Positions 13,237 to 25,331 of a stretch of DNA of 64,000 bases are shown one piece after another. Origin of the DNA: Archivesica marissinica (Eukaryota > Mollusca > Bivalvia > Venerida > Vesicomyidae). The notes under the pieces were generated by a model. The model worked only from the letters and a program-made list of their open reading frames with translations. It did not search any database and was not told the origin of the DNA. The translations under genes were made by a program, and so were the position numbers. Each line of letters starts with the position of its first letter. Positions within the stretch are counted from its first letter, which is position 1. Location of the stretch: assembly GCA_014843695.1 (NCBI GenBank), contig CM026401.1, positions 50,518,430-50,582,429 on the forward strand, given 5' to 3'.

Positions 13237-14038
13237 TCTGAAATTTTCAAAACCAAATCGGTCCAGGCGGAAATTGAGTCAGGACGCTTCCCCCTCCCCC
13301 ATGTTATTCTCATATTTTTGTACACCGATTGTACATATTTTTATAGTACAACCGGTGTTGTTTTTGTTATCATTTATAAAACAAGGCTTTTATAGTAAGG
13401 TGTGTTGATATTTATTTGATTAGTGAAGTGCGGGTCATTCATTGAAATCGAAAATAGCCGCGTACATCGGACTGGGGTACTATGAAGTAAAACACTGTCG
13501 ATGGTTGAGTTGATTAGGGTAGTATGGTTTGACGCGTACATGTATAATATATCACAGCTGCATGGGCGTATCTATGCAATCAGCTGTCTATGGCATCAAC
13601 TAGTCAAGTACACACGCATGTCCGCACTGTGTATCAAAATCAATTTTCTAGATACAAAACACGGAAATTCCATATCTATTTTTAGACACGCACCTGTTGT
13701 GAAGAAGCTCTGTAGCGGTTACTTCCCTTTTATAAACTATTATCTTATTGACAATTTCGTGCCTCGGGCAAAACATCTTCTGATAATATCAACACCTGGG
13801 GAAACATGGGGTGTATAATTATTGATTATCATTAATCCTATTAATAGGCCTATTAGCATGTAACTTAATTAATGATATACACTGTAATGTTGATAAAACT
13901 GTATAACTGGCTGCCATTTTTACAGGTCAACGTAACGGTAAATAGTTTTAAAAAGTATGTGTCTGATTTGAAATAACTACTCAAGATTTAAGTCATTTAA
14001 TTTCTTTAACCCGGTAAAGATTCAAATAATCAGTAACT
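13237..14038. other. Unannotated interval
   Basis: Low-copy-looking sequence. An open frame of about 105 codons (13501-13818) has no recognisable domain or exon boundaries, so I do not call it a gene. Confidence 0.4.
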
Positions 14039-14438
14039 TTAAAGCGACATTACATCGCAAAAATAAAAATCAAATGCATTTTTTCACGTATAAATACATT
14101 GCTACTACAAATTCTTCCGAATACGTTCGAACACTAACATTAAATCAATAAACAGTGTTTTTTGTGGTCTACAAACTTTCAAAATTGAAAGTAGGATTTC
14201 ATATAACGATAAATCTGTATAATATATCGTGTTATTCAGGATACACGCATTGTATTACGCATCGGCCCTATTTACATTATTTTGTTATGTAAACAAACCG
14301 CGTATACAACGTTTGTTTATTAGTTGAAATACTCCAAGTTTTTGAGGCAAATAATTATTTTGAACAAAAATTATACCATATAATAGGAAATTACATTCTG
14401 CAGAAATTTGCATTTTCATTGATGTAGTGTCGCTTTAA
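14039..14438. mobile_element. P4 TTAA-type TIR element, copy 1
   Basis: Starts TTAAAGCGACATTACATCG and ends in inverted form gatgtagtgtcgctttaa. The same termini bound 28504-29442 and 35258-35819. The TTAA target fits piggyBac or Kolobok, and the AGCGACA terminus does not decide between them. No transposase. Confidence 0.6.
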
Positions 14439-14606
14439 CCATCATAAGAAAAGTAAATAATAATAACAAGATTCAAAAGGAGATCAGTCACACTGTGATT
14501 AATGCTTACAAACAATGCAAGTGCATTGTGGGTCAAAGGATAATAGTATCCACGTGAACAACACTAGTATGGTAGCGATGTGTCATCGATTACATCATCT
14601 ATGATG

Positions 14607-14931
14607 TACAGTCAAACCTGTGTTAGTGGTCACCTCTATTAAGCAGCCAACCTGTATTAAGCAGCCAGTTTCCAGATTTCCAATATGTTGTTTTATTATA
14701 CATTTGACCTCTATTAAGCAGCCAACCTGTATTAAGCAGCCAGTTTCCAGATTTCCAATATGTTGTTTTATTATACATTTTACCTCTATTAAGCAGCCAC
14801 CTGTGCTAAGCAGCCAGTTTCCAGTTTCCAATATGTTGTTTATTATACATTTTACCTCTTTAAGCAGCCACCGTGTAAGCAGCCCTTTTTGTTATTCCCT
14901 TGTCTGGCTGCTTAACACAGGTTTGACTGTA
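14607..14931. mobile_element. Tc1/mariner- or pogo-like MITE
   Basis: Termini TACAGTCAAACCTGTGTTA and its inverse TTAACACAGGTTTGACTGTA, with TA at both ends as in Tc1/mariner targets. The interior is a 75-bp tandem array, and no transposase is present. Confidence 0.6.
14633..14890 (+). repeat. 75-bp tandem array (3-4 copies)
   Basis: Units begin cctctattaagcagcca and contain gtttccagatttccaatatg. Spacing is 75, 75 and 72 bp, decaying at the right end. The array is wholly inside the mariner-like element. Confidence 0.9.
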
Positions 14932-15270
14932 TCGCACATGCTCATAATGTGCAATGACGTAACTTCACGGCAGTATTCGGATTTTACCATTATCAAATGA
15001 AATAAGAAATATTTGGAAAACGGAAACTACCGGATTTGATTGCGATATCTAATTTGCATAAAATAGTGCCCTCGTCTACCCGGTTAGACAGATTTATCTC
15101 ACTCCCCAAAATCGGTGTCGACGCCCTGTCTATAGGCGAGACCAGGATGCTCACTTGTGGCTAATTACGATACGACATTCTTAACCAGCTTCTTGGTACT
15201 CTTGCACTGTTTCTCTAAAATCATTACACAGAACACTGTACAATCAGTTGAGCATCACATTTCTCCCAGC

Positions 15271-15422
15271 TACAGTGAAACCCCTCTATAGCGAACGGCC
15301 AAGAGGTACAATGGAAAGGTCAGTTTGGAGGGGTTTTCGGTCTAGAGGGGTTTTCGGTCTAGAGGGGTCTAGAGGGGTTTTCGGTCTAGAGGGGTTTTCG
15401 GTCTAGAGGGGTTTTCACAGTG
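15271..15422. mobile_element. Pogo-like MITE with 18-bp internal repeats
   Basis: Left end TACAGTGAAACCCCTCTATA and right end inverted, tagaggggttttcacagtg. Between them ggggttttcggtctaga is repeated about five times, with one shortened unit. The terminus is typical of pogo/Tigger-like elements. Non-coding. Confidence 0.55.
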
Positions 15423-15488
15423 GGGAAAATTTCTCCTAAATTAACAGTTCAACTCTGCATTATTTAGAAGGAGGCTGAGACAAGTGCA

Positions 15489-16385
15489 AAGTTTGGTAGA
15501 TAAGTTCATAGTTTGGTAGATAAGTTCATAGTTTGGTAGATAAGTTCATAGTTTGGTAGATAAGTTCATAGTTTGATAGATAAGTTCATAGTTTGGTAGA
15601 TAAGTTCATAGTTTGCTAGATAAGTGCATAGTTTGGTAGATAAGTTCATAGTTTGCTAGATAAGTTCATAGTTTGCTAGATAAGTTCATAGTTTGGTAGA
15701 TAAGTTCATAGTTTGGTAGATAAGTTCATAGTTTGGTAGATAAGTTCATAGTTTGGTAGATAAGTTCATAGTTTGGTAGATAAGTTCATAGTTTGGTAGA
15801 TACGTTCATAGTTTGGCAGATAAGTTCATAGTTTGGTAGATAAGTTCATAGTTTGGTAGATAAGTTCACAGTTTGGTAGATAAGTTCACAGTTTGGTAGA
15901 TAAGTTCATAGTTTGGTAGATAAGTTCATAGTTTAGTAGATAAGTTCATAGTTTGGTAGATAAGTTCATAGTTTGGTAGATAAGTTCACAGTTTGGTGGA
16001 CAAGTTCATAGTTTGGTAGACAAGTTCATAGTTTAGTAGATAAGTTCATAGTTTGGTAGATAAGTTAATAGTTTGGTAGATAAGTTCATAGTTTGGTAGA
16101 TAAGTTGTTAGTTTGGTAGATAGTTCATAGTTTGGTAGATAAGTTCATAGTTTGGTAGATAAGTTCATAGTTTGGTAGATAAGTTCAGTTTGGTTGGTTT
16201 GTTTGGTGGTTTGTTTGTGTGTTTGTTTGGTGGTTGTTTGTGTGTTTAGTTTGGTAGATAAGTTCATAGTTTGGTAGATAAGTTCATAGTTTGGTAGATA
16301 AGTTCATAGTTTGGTAGATAAGTTCATAGTTTAGTAGAAAAGTTCATAGTTTAGTAGATAAGTTCATAGTTTGGTAGATAAGTTC
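15489..16385 (+). repeat. 20-bp tandem array, truncated by assembly gap
   Basis: Unit gtttggtagataagttcata, more than 40 copies. It is broken at 16187-16250 by a gt/tttg-rich low-complexity stretch and runs directly into the N gap, so its true length is unknown. Confidence 0.95.
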
Positions 16386-17385
16386 NNNNNNNNNNNNNNN
16401 NNNNNNNNNNNNNNNNNNNNNNNNNNNNNNNNNNNNNNNNNNNNNNNNNNNNNNNNNNNNNNNNNNNNNNNNNNNNNNNNNNNNNNNNNNNNNNNNNNNN
16501 NNNNNNNNNNNNNNNNNNNNNNNNNNNNNNNNNNNNNNNNNNNNNNNNNNNNNNNNNNNNNNNNNNNNNNNNNNNNNNNNNNNNNNNNNNNNNNNNNNNN
16601 NNNNNNNNNNNNNNNNNNNNNNNNNNNNNNNNNNNNNNNNNNNNNNNNNNNNNNNNNNNNNNNNNNNNNNNNNNNNNNNNNNNNNNNNNNNNNNNNNNNN
16701 NNNNNNNNNNNNNNNNNNNNNNNNNNNNNNNNNNNNNNNNNNNNNNNNNNNNNNNNNNNNNNNNNNNNNNNNNNNNNNNNNNNNNNNNNNNNNNNNNNNN
16801 NNNNNNNNNNNNNNNNNNNNNNNNNNNNNNNNNNNNNNNNNNNNNNNNNNNNNNNNNNNNNNNNNNNNNNNNNNNNNNNNNNNNNNNNNNNNNNNNNNNN
16901 NNNNNNNNNNNNNNNNNNNNNNNNNNNNNNNNNNNNNNNNNNNNNNNNNNNNNNNNNNNNNNNNNNNNNNNNNNNNNNNNNNNNNNNNNNNNNNNNNNNN
17001 NNNNNNNNNNNNNNNNNNNNNNNNNNNNNNNNNNNNNNNNNNNNNNNNNNNNNNNNNNNNNNNNNNNNNNNNNNNNNNNNNNNNNNNNNNNNNNNNNNNN
17101 NNNNNNNNNNNNNNNNNNNNNNNNNNNNNNNNNNNNNNNNNNNNNNNNNNNNNNNNNNNNNNNNNNNNNNNNNNNNNNNNNNNNNNNNNNNNNNNNNNNN
17201 NNNNNNNNNNNNNNNNNNNNNNNNNNNNNNNNNNNNNNNNNNNNNNNNNNNNNNNNNNNNNNNNNNNNNNNNNNNNNNNNNNNNNNNNNNNNNNNNNNNN
17301 NNNNNNNNNNNNNNNNNNNNNNNNNNNNNNNNNNNNNNNNNNNNNNNNNNNNNNNNNNNNNNNNNNNNNNNNNNNNNNNNNNNNN
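16386..17385. other. Assembly gap, exactly 1000 N
   Basis: One thousand consecutive N. The round number suggests a placeholder. The left flank is the 20-bp array and the right flank a different 72-bp array, so neither array nor the distance between them is resolved. Confidence 0.98.
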
Positions 17386-17885
17386 CATTAGCTTTAGAGT
17401 GAATGTCGACAGTAGCTTTATAGTGATGGTCAGTATGTCCTTTAGAGTGAGGGTCAACATTAGCTTTAGAGTGAATGTCGACAGTAGCTTTATAGTGATG
17501 GTCAGTATGTCCTTTAGAGTGAGGGTCAACATTAGCTTTAGAGTGAATGTCGACAGTAGCTTTATAGTGATGGTCAGTATGTCCTTTAGAGTGAGGGTCA
17601 ACATTAGCTTTAGAGTGAATGTCGACAGTAGCTTTATAGTGATGGTCAGTATGTCCTTTAGAGTGAGGGTCAACATTAGCTTTAGAGTGAATGTCGACAG
17701 TAGCTTTATAGTGATGGTCAGTATGTCCTTTAGAGTGAGGGTCAACATTAGCTTTAGAGTGAATGTCGACAGTAGCTTTATAGTGATGGTCAGTATGTCC
17801 TTTAGAGTGAGGGCTAGCATTAGAGTGAGGGTCAACATTAGTTTTAGAGTGAGGGTCAACATTAGTTTTAGTGAGGGTCAACATT
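17386..17885 (+). repeat. 72-bp tandem array
   Basis: About six units with gaatgtcgac at 17401, 17473, 17545 and so on. Each holds related sub-blocks (agctttagagtgaatgtcg, gtcctttagagtgagggtc), so the 72-mer itself came from a shorter repeat. It degenerates after 17816. The open frames across it are an effect of the 3n period. Confidence 0.93.
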
Positions 17886-18059
17886 AAATTTGGTAAGAAG
17901 AGGACAAAACGGTGTCGCTTGACGTCTGTGTCAACAAATGCTCTAACATCATAGTCAGAAATTGAGGGAATACTTTTAAGTGACTTATTCTTATGAACCA
18001 ATAGTATGGAGCCTCTGCTGTGCCATGACGCCCACCACGTAATAGAGGGGTCGTGAGCA

Positions 18060-18140
18060 TGAATCCACATTGTCACTTCTCTTTCCCTCATGGCGATTGA
18101 TTCTAATCCAATCAGGAACGAGGTCTCGAGGGAGATTAGC
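18060..18140 (+). mobile_element. S1 SINE 3' fragment, degenerate
   Basis: Contains cttctctttccctcatggcg, then caggaacgaggtctcgaggg and gattagc, matching the S1 body at 31930-31985. Head and tail are missing. Confidence 0.5.
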
Positions 18141-18235
18141 TGAAGAATCTGAATTGGAGCCACAATTCAAATTGCAGAAAAACCTTTCAACATGGTAGAA
18201 ACTGGAACCCACCTGGTCACATGTTATATTCTTTG

Positions 18236-19070
18236 ATAGTCGGCCATTTAAGTAAAATAACTAGGTCACAAGGTCGAATTGCAGTAAATTGGGTCAACAT
18301 GGTAGCAACTGTATTTTCTATCTAATTTTGTTACAAGGTCAAATTGCAGTAAAATGGGTTAACATTGTAGTAACTGTATCTTCTATCTAATTTTGTTACA
18401 AGGTCAAATTGCAGTAAAATGGGTTAACATGGTAGTAACTGTATCTTCGATCTAATTTTGTTTCAAGGTCAAATTGCAGTAAAATGGGTTAACATGGTAG
18501 TAACGGTATCTTCGATCTAATTTTGTTTCAAGGTCAAATTGCAGTAAAATGGGTTAACATGGTAGTAACTGTATCTTTGATCTAATTTTGTTTCAAGGTC
18601 AAATTGCAGTAAAATGGGTTAACATGGTAGTAACTGTATCTTTGATCTAATTTTGTTTCAAGGTCAAATTGCAGTAAAATGGGTTAACATGGTAGCGACT
18701 GTATCTTCGATATCATTTTATTACAAGGTCAAATTGCAGTAAAATGGGTTAACATGGTAGTAACTGTATCTTCGATCTAATTTTGTTACAAGGTCAAATT
18801 GCAGTAAAATGGGTTAACATGGTAGTAACTGTATCTTTGATCTAATTTTGTTTCAAGGTCAAATTGCAGTAAAATGGGTTAACATGGTAGTAACTGTATC
18901 TTCGATCTAATTTTGTTACACGGTCAAATTGCAGTAAAATGGGTTAACATGGTAGTAACTGTATCTTCGATCTAATTTTGTTACAAGGTCAAATTGCAGT
19001 AAAATGGGTTAACATGGTAGTAACTGTATCTTCGATCTAATTTTGTTACAAGGTCAAATTGCAGTAAATT
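18236..19070 (+). repeat. 65-bp tandem array (about 13 copies)
   Basis: Unit includes aaggtcaaattgcagtaaaa, tgggttaacatggtagtaac and tgtatcttcgatctaatttt. The spacing of aaggtc is 65 bp. The first unit, after 18236, is diverged. Confidence 0.95.
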
Positions 19071-19600
19071 TTCGGGCCCCAAAATATGGGTAACCCCTTT
19101 TATTTGCTCCGTCCAGTGACTAGTAGGGGTCGGTGCACATCCCCTAGTAGCATTACATGCTTTATATATACTTATCAACAATGTATGGAATCGTTTTTAT
19201 AATGGTGCATAGTTACATTTATATTTTAATTGGGGTTCGATGGGGCACGAAATATTTTACATATTGAAAAAAGACACAAATTGTTATATACATGTATCTT
19301 CATTATGTAATAAGATTGTGTGTGGGTGGGGTATGCAAACTACAACGAAATTATGCAAAATCTCCATTTCTCCTCGGAGACTCATTTAATTAAAGTTTTG
19401 AAATGGGAGAGTGGGGTGTCTCTACAACATTTCTTGTAGAGGACAAAACCAGCTCTATGATCAATCAGATATGCAAGCCATTGACATGTTTATGTAGCAG
19501 AGATTACCTCAGTGTACTAATTCATTACAGTAGCTTGTACTTCATTTAGAATTTCAAAATATGCTGTGCAGTTTATAGACATCTATGTGCAAGAATTGAT
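19071..19600. other. Unannotated interval
   Basis: No array, SINE or TIR pair was recognised. Only short open frames. Confidence 0.4.
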
Positions 19601-19601
19601 A

Positions 19602-19700
19602 AAAGCATTTGAAGGGTCAGAGATTCAAAATTTCAAGGATCTGGGTAAGATATAAGCATTTCAAGGGTCAATGATTAAAGATTACTGGTCATTTTCGATA
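19602..19700 (+). repeat. Left part of a degenerate ggtcaga repeat
   Basis: Loose repeats of gaagggtcagagatt, caagggtcaatgatt and similar. The same pattern resumes at 21056, and the 31-bp and 87-bp arrays lie between. Confidence 0.55.
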
Positions 19701-19720
19701 TTACGCCAAGTTATTAAAAT

Positions 19721-20749
19721 TGCCATATATACCTGGTACCAACATCTAGTACGCCATATATACCTGGTACCAACATCTAATATGCCATATATACCTGGTA
19801 CCAACATCTAGTATGCCATATATACCTGGTACCAACATCTAATATGCCATATATACCTGGTACCAACATCTAGTACGCCATATATACCTGGTACCAACAT
19901 CTAGTACGTCATATATACCTGGTACCAACATCTAGTACGCCATATATATACCTGGTACCAACATCTAGTATGCCATATATACCTGGTACCAACATCTAGT
20001 ACGCCATATATACCTGGTACCAACATCTAGTATGCCATATATACCTGGTACCAACATCTAGTACGCCATATATACCTGGTACCAACATCTAATATGCCAT
20101 ATATACCTGGTACCAACATCTAGTACGCCATATATACCTGGTACCAACATCTAGTACGCCATATATACCTGGTACCAACATCTAGTATGCCATATATACC
20201 TGGTACCAACATCTAATATGCCATATATACCTGGTACCAACATCTAATATGCCATATATACCTGGTACCAACATCTAGTACGCCATATATACCTGGTACC
20301 AACATCTAGTATGCCATATATACCTGGTACCAACATCTAATATGCCATATATACCTGGTACCAACATCTAGTACGCCATATATACCTGGTACCAACATCT
20401 AGTATGCCATATATACCTGGTACCAACATCTAATATGCCATATATACCTGGTACCAACATCTAGTACGTCATATATACCTGGTACCAACATCTAGTACGC
20501 CATATATACCTGGTACCAACATCTAGTACGCCATATATACCTGGTACCAACATCTAGTATGCCATATATATCTGGTACCAACATCTAATATGCCATATAT
20601 ACCTGGTACCAACATCTAGTACGCCATATATACCTGGTACCAACATCTAGTACGCCATATATACCTGGTACCAACATCTAGTACGCCATATATACCTGGT
20701 ACCAACATCTAGTATGCCATATATACCTGGTACCAACATCTAGTACGCA
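19721..20749 (+). repeat. 31-bp tandem array (about 33 copies)
   Basis: Unit catatatacctggtaccaac followed by atctagtacgc or atctaatatgc. The palindromic GGTACC is in every unit. One 2-bp insertion of ta near 19945. Confidence 0.96.
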
Positions 20750-20783
20750 GTGGAAAGAATTACCTTAAGCTTTTAGCTTTCAG

Positions 20784-21053
20784 TTCAATCCACATATATC
20801 ACGATATAAATATGCATATGTTTCTGTATATTTCTCAATGTATATTACATGTATCCTGATAAATAAATATGTTTAAACCAATCCATATAGCACGATATAA
20901 ATGTATGTTTCTGTATATTTCTCAATGTATATTACATGTATCCTGATAAATAAATATGTTTAAACCAATCCATATAGCACGATATAAATGTATGTTTCTG
21001 TATATTTCTCAATGTATATTACATGTATCCTGATAAATAAATATGTTTAAACC
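20784..21053 (+). repeat. 87-bp tandem repeat (3 copies)
   Basis: tttctgtatatttctcaatg recurs at 20821, 20908 and 20995. Each unit ends ataaatatgtttaaaccaa. The last two copies are nearly identical. Confidence 0.93.
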
Positions 21054-21055
21054 AA

Positions 21056-21376
21056 AGATTAAAGATTGCTACGGTCAAACGTTAAAGATTTCAAGGGTCA
21101 GAATTTTGAGTATTTCAATGGTCTTGTCCAATAAGAACGATTTCAAGGGATGGAGGTTAAGGGTCAGACATTACGGAGTTGAAGGGTCAAGAGATTGAGG
21201 AGTTGAAGAGTCACAGAATGGGAACTTCTAGGGTCAGAGATGAGGGATTTCAAGGGTCAGTGATTGAGGGATTTCAAGGGTCAGACAGACATTAAGGGAT
21301 TCAGGGATCAGAGTTTGAGAGATTGAAGATATCAAGCATCAGAGATTAAGGATTTCAAGGGTCAGATGGTAAAAGA
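21056..21376 (+). repeat. Degenerate ggtcaga repeat, right part
   Basis: Irregular units of about 20-28 bp around gggtcagagattaagg and atttcaagggtcaga, strongly diverged. Continues the block at 19602-19700. Confidence 0.6.
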
Positions 21377-21390
21377 GTTCATGCTTCCTG

Positions 21391-21570
21391 TGTGTTTTAC
21401 GTTTATTTATCGTCGCTACCGGTTACCCATATGAGCGACGCCTCCTGAAGAGATTAGTCATTTTAGATTTTGGAGAATAGTGCAATGATACAGACAGAGA
21501 CACATTCCAGAGTCTCCTCTGGTTCTTTTACGTGCACGGTGTACAGCACCGACACGAGACCTCGGTTCAT
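21391..21570 (-). mobile_element. S4 SINE, minus strand, 5'-truncated
   Basis: Reads gttttacgtttatttatcgt, gaagagattagtcatttta, agagtctcctctggttcttt, cggtgtacagcaccgacacg, the reverse complement of the S4 body at 1930-2139. The tRNA head is absent. Confidence 0.7.
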
Positions 21571-21654
21571 GGTTCCGAGAGGATGACGAGCTCCATGTAA
21601 ACTTTCATTGGGAAATTAATGGGATTCCTTTTAAAACGCTGACATTAAATGGGC

Positions 21655-22706
21655 CTATCTAAATATTAGGAGTCAATTAAAGGCGATCCATCTAATATTA
21701 GGAGTCAATTAAAGGAGATCCATCTAATATTAGGAGTCAATTAAAGGTGATACATCTAATATTAGGGTCAATTAAAGGAGATCCATCTAATATTAGGAGT
21801 TACAAATGTAATTAAAGGAGGTCCATCTAATACTAGGAGTCAATTAAAGGAGATCCATCTAATATTAGGAGTCAATTAAAGGAGATCCATCTAATATTAG
21901 GAGTCAATTAAAGGAGATCCATCTAATATTAGGGGTCTATTAAAGGAGATACATCTAATATTAGGAGTCAATTAAAGGAGATCCATCTAATATTAGGAGT
22001 CAATTAAAGGCGATCCATCTAATATTAGGAGTCAATTAAAGGAGATCCATCTAATATTAGGGTCAATTAAAGGTGATACATCTAATATTAGGAGTCAATT
22101 AAAGGAGTTCCATCTAATATTAGGAGTCAATTAAAGGAGATCCATCTAATATTAGGGGTATATTAAAGGAGATCCATCTAATATTAGGAGTCAATTAAAG
22201 GCGGTCCATCTAATATTAGGAGTCAATTAAAGGAGATCCATCTAATATTAGGAGTCAATTAAAGGAGTTCCATCTAATATTAGGAGTCAATTAAAGGAGA
22301 TCCATCTAATATTAGGGGTATATTAAAGGAGATACATCTAATATTAGGGTCAATTAAAGGTGATACATCTAATATTAGGAGTCAATTAAAGGTGATACAT
22401 CTAATATTAGGGTCAATTAAAGGTGATACATCTAATATTAGGAGTCAATTAAAGGCGATCCATCTAATATTAGGAGTCAATTAAAGGTGATCCATATAAT
22501 ATTAGGAGTCAATTAAAGGCGATCCATCTAATATTAGGAGTCAATTAAAGGAGATCCATCTAATATTAGGGGTCAATTAAAGGAGATACATCTAATATTA
22601 GGGGTCAATTAAAGGAGATACATCTAATATTAGGGTCAATTCAAGGAGATACATCTAATATTAGGGTCAATTAAAGGAGATCCATCTAATACTAGGAGTC
22701 AATTAA
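21655..22706 (+). repeat. 32-bp tandem array (about 32 copies)
   Basis: Unit aggagtcaattaaaggagat followed by ccatctaatatt. Variants are cgatcc, tgatac and ggggtctatt. Period 32 bp with some 30-bp units that lack ag. Confidence 0.95.
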
Positions 22707-22916
22707 TGGAGATCCCGCTATGTATTCTAATGTTTAGGGAACATTTTAAGAGATCCATCTAATACCCAATGGTTCATCTAAATGTTAGGGGGAATTTTTA
22801 ATGGTCTTAAAATTAATGTAAGGGTATCTAAATCCACTTTATGTGTTTACTTAGAATGTGCTGCACACTGAGATATTCTAAGGAATGGATGATTGGAAAT
22901 CATGATTGTTGTCTCT

Positions 22917-23322
22917 ATGGAATTATTATATAAATGATTCTATGGAATTATTATATAGGTTGCTATGGAATTGTTGTTTAGATTGCTATGGAATTGTTGT
23001 ATAGATTGCTATGGAATTGTTGTTTAGATTGCTATGGAATTGTTGTATAGATTGCTATGGAATTATTGTATAGATTGCTATGGAATTATTGTATAGGTTG
23101 CTATGGAATTGTTGTTTAGATTGCTATGGAATTGTTGTATAGATTGCTATGGAATTATTGTATAGATTGCTATGGAATTGTTGTATAGATTGCTATGGAA
23201 TTATGATATAGATTCTATGGAATTATTACATTATAATGTTGCTATGAAATGATTATATAGATTGCTATGGAATTATTATGTAGAGTGCTATTGAATTATT
23301 ATATAGATTGTTATTGAATTGA
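22917..23322 (+). repeat. 23-bp tandem array, A/T-rich
   Basis: Unit gattgctatggaattgttgt followed by ata, clean between 22970 and 23215 and decaying on both sides into tctatggaattattatata-like units. Confidence 0.9.
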
Positions 23323-23520
23323 AAACTGTAATTTTAGGGTTATATATTTCAACGTCCATATTATTATTATTAATTATTACACGCTGACATACATTGTATT
23401 ATTATACACAGTTTGATAAAGGGTCATCTTTGATTTATTTGAAATGTTATATTGTGCGTTTGTATTAAAATTTTGATGAATTAATATCTTCATCCATCCT
23501 AAATCGATATTCATAAGTGA

Positions 23521-23715
23521 ATGGAATGCAGTGGTCGCGCGTTCGCTTCAGGTGCGAAAGGCCCAGAATTTGAGTCCAGCTGGAGCCGTTACGATTGTGC
23601 CCTTAGGCAAGGCATTTAAATTCCACATGCCTCTTCTCTCTCCCTCGTGGCGATGGATTACATCAGGATTAATATAACTTGTTTCGCATTCAAGCTAAAA
23701 TAAATTTGTATAAAC
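23521..23715 (+). mobile_element. S1 tRNA-derived SINE, internally deleted
   Basis: Carries cgcgttcgcttcaggtgcga, gattgtgcccttaggcaagg, tctctccctcgtggcgatgg and the tail aaataaatttgtataaac. The usual gaatgaggtctcgagagtg is missing, so there is an internal deletion. Confidence 0.7.
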
Positions 23716-24639
23716 TAAAAGAACCAGTTGGTATAAAAATGAATAACTAAAGACCAAATATTATAGAACATTTAAGTATAGGATATAAGCCGAAAACGAT
23801 CCAATATGTAAAATATTGGACTGTATGAGGAGCATATATCTTACTTAAAGCACACACTTATATAACAAGATCCTACTAATTAAAATTGTTAATTTCGTAC
23901 ATGTACGCGTAGGATTTAATATAATACTCTTGTCTTTTCACACCAGTCCAATATTAATAATAATGTACTACAAGTATAAAGGTATCGCGTCACGACAGCG
24001 TTTTAATAGCAAATAAATGAATAGCAAGCAAGACATGCAAATAAAATTGAAGCAGACGACAGATAAATCTGCTCCTATACATTATGCATACGAAATATTT
24101 GGTAATGCATCTAGGTTACAGTGTACACACGGTGTGCATAAAGCCTGTACTGTGCATATTGTTTATGTTGCGTCTGCTTTTTGCAAAGGTGATATGCATG
24201 CTAACTCATGTAAAACAGAAACCGCTGGAGAGAAAGTTTTAACTTTAAATTTGGGATCTTTTTATCAGATTTCAATGAAATTTAGGAGTGTAGCTTGTGT
24301 ACAAGATACATTTTTAAAAGGATTTACTGATATATGGATTGTAAAACATGAATCATTTAGGTAATGTCGTGTTTATCTGTAGAGATAAACCATTTTCGTA
24401 TTATTACATTTTTAAGATGAGGGATATATATTTGAATGTTTCTTTGCCGATATCCGTTACTTTGCACTTGGTTTTCAATCCGCCATTTTGAAGGTGCCAA
24501 TGATGTTACCGAATTGTTGACTGGAAACAGTACGCACCAGTCGGGTCGGTCAATAGAATTTCACTTTATATTGAATTATGAATTCTGTGTCAAGATCTTG
24601 TGAACAAGTTTCCCCTGGAATAAGTTATGCAACAGGCCT
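23716..24639. other. Unannotated interval with one 115-codon frame
   Basis: An open frame (24017-24364, plus) is the longest non-repeat frame nearby. I recognise no domain, and the composition (scattered Cys, His and Lys) gives no support. Most likely chance. Confidence 0.35.
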
Positions 24640-24852
24640 CTAACCCGTAACCTGCCGAATAAATTGGACGGAATGTGAAAATAAAATAGATCTATATCAG
24701 CCACGGAGTAACTCCCCCAGCTGATCAGGATCTATGTTGCTTGCTATTCAGACAAGTGTTTTAGCTCCACTATCCAAATAGCAAACAGCATATAGTCTGA
24801 TCTGGCTCCATGCAGTTTGCAAAATCGACGTGATTGGCAGGTTACGGGCTAA
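24640..24852. mobile_element. P5 TIR element
   Basis: Left end ctaacccgtaacctgcc and right end ggcaggttacgggctaa are inverted repeats. Internal blocks tgttgcttgctattcagac and gtgttttagctccacta also occur in the fragment at 86-272. The TIR could derive from a TTAA-flanked element (TTAACCCG). Non-coding. Confidence 0.5.
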
Positions 24853-24999
24853 GTCAATTTTTTAGTTGTGATTGGCAGGTTACGGGCTAAGTCAATTTTT
24901 TAGTTGTGATTGGCAGGTTACGGGCTAAGTCAATTTTTTAGTTGTGATTGGCAGGTTACGGGCTAAGTCAATTTTTTAGTTGTGATTGGCAGGTTTTGC
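24831..24999 (+). repeat. 38-bp tandem array (about 4.4 copies)
   Basis: tgattggcaggttacgggct recurs at 24831, 24869, 24907, 24945 and 24983 (the last diverges). The unit is the P5 right terminus plus 18 bp of flank (aagtcaattttttagttg), so it was duplicated after P5 inserted. Confidence 0.95.
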
Positions 25000-25069
25000 T
25001 GATCAAAGTTAGTTTTTAACAAATTTATTATGTCTTGAATGTGAAACAATATCTTACAACTTTAGACTG

Positions 25070-25200
25070 ATTGCTCTCGAGACCTCATTCCTGTTGAAAT
25101 TCCTTAGTCTAATTCCTCTTGAGACCTCATTCCGGATAAAATTCTTTATAGAGTAATTCCTCTTGAGACCTCATTCCTGTTGAAATTGATCACAATGAGG
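25070..25200 (-). mobile_element. S1 SINE 3' region, minus strand, locally triplicated
   Basis: The block tctcgagacctcattcctg occurs three times at about 50-bp spacing (two as tcttgagacctcattcc), followed by gagggtagagaagag. It is the reverse complement of the S1 body. Confidence 0.55.
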
Positions 25201-25331
25201 GTAGAGAAGAGACAATGTGAGTTTTGCGTAAGGACACCACCCCTGTTCGTTATGGTGGCGATTCAACTCAACCCTTAGGTTACAAGGTTCATACCATATC
25301 CGTTACACTACAGAGGTGAGGGGCAGTCATT

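Noticed and set aside
16351..18163. Long frames spanning 16.4-17.4 kb
   Set aside because: They run through 1000 N.
24017..24364. 115-codon open frame
   Set aside because: No recognisable domain, splice context or supporting neighbours. The length is possible by chance in 64 kb.
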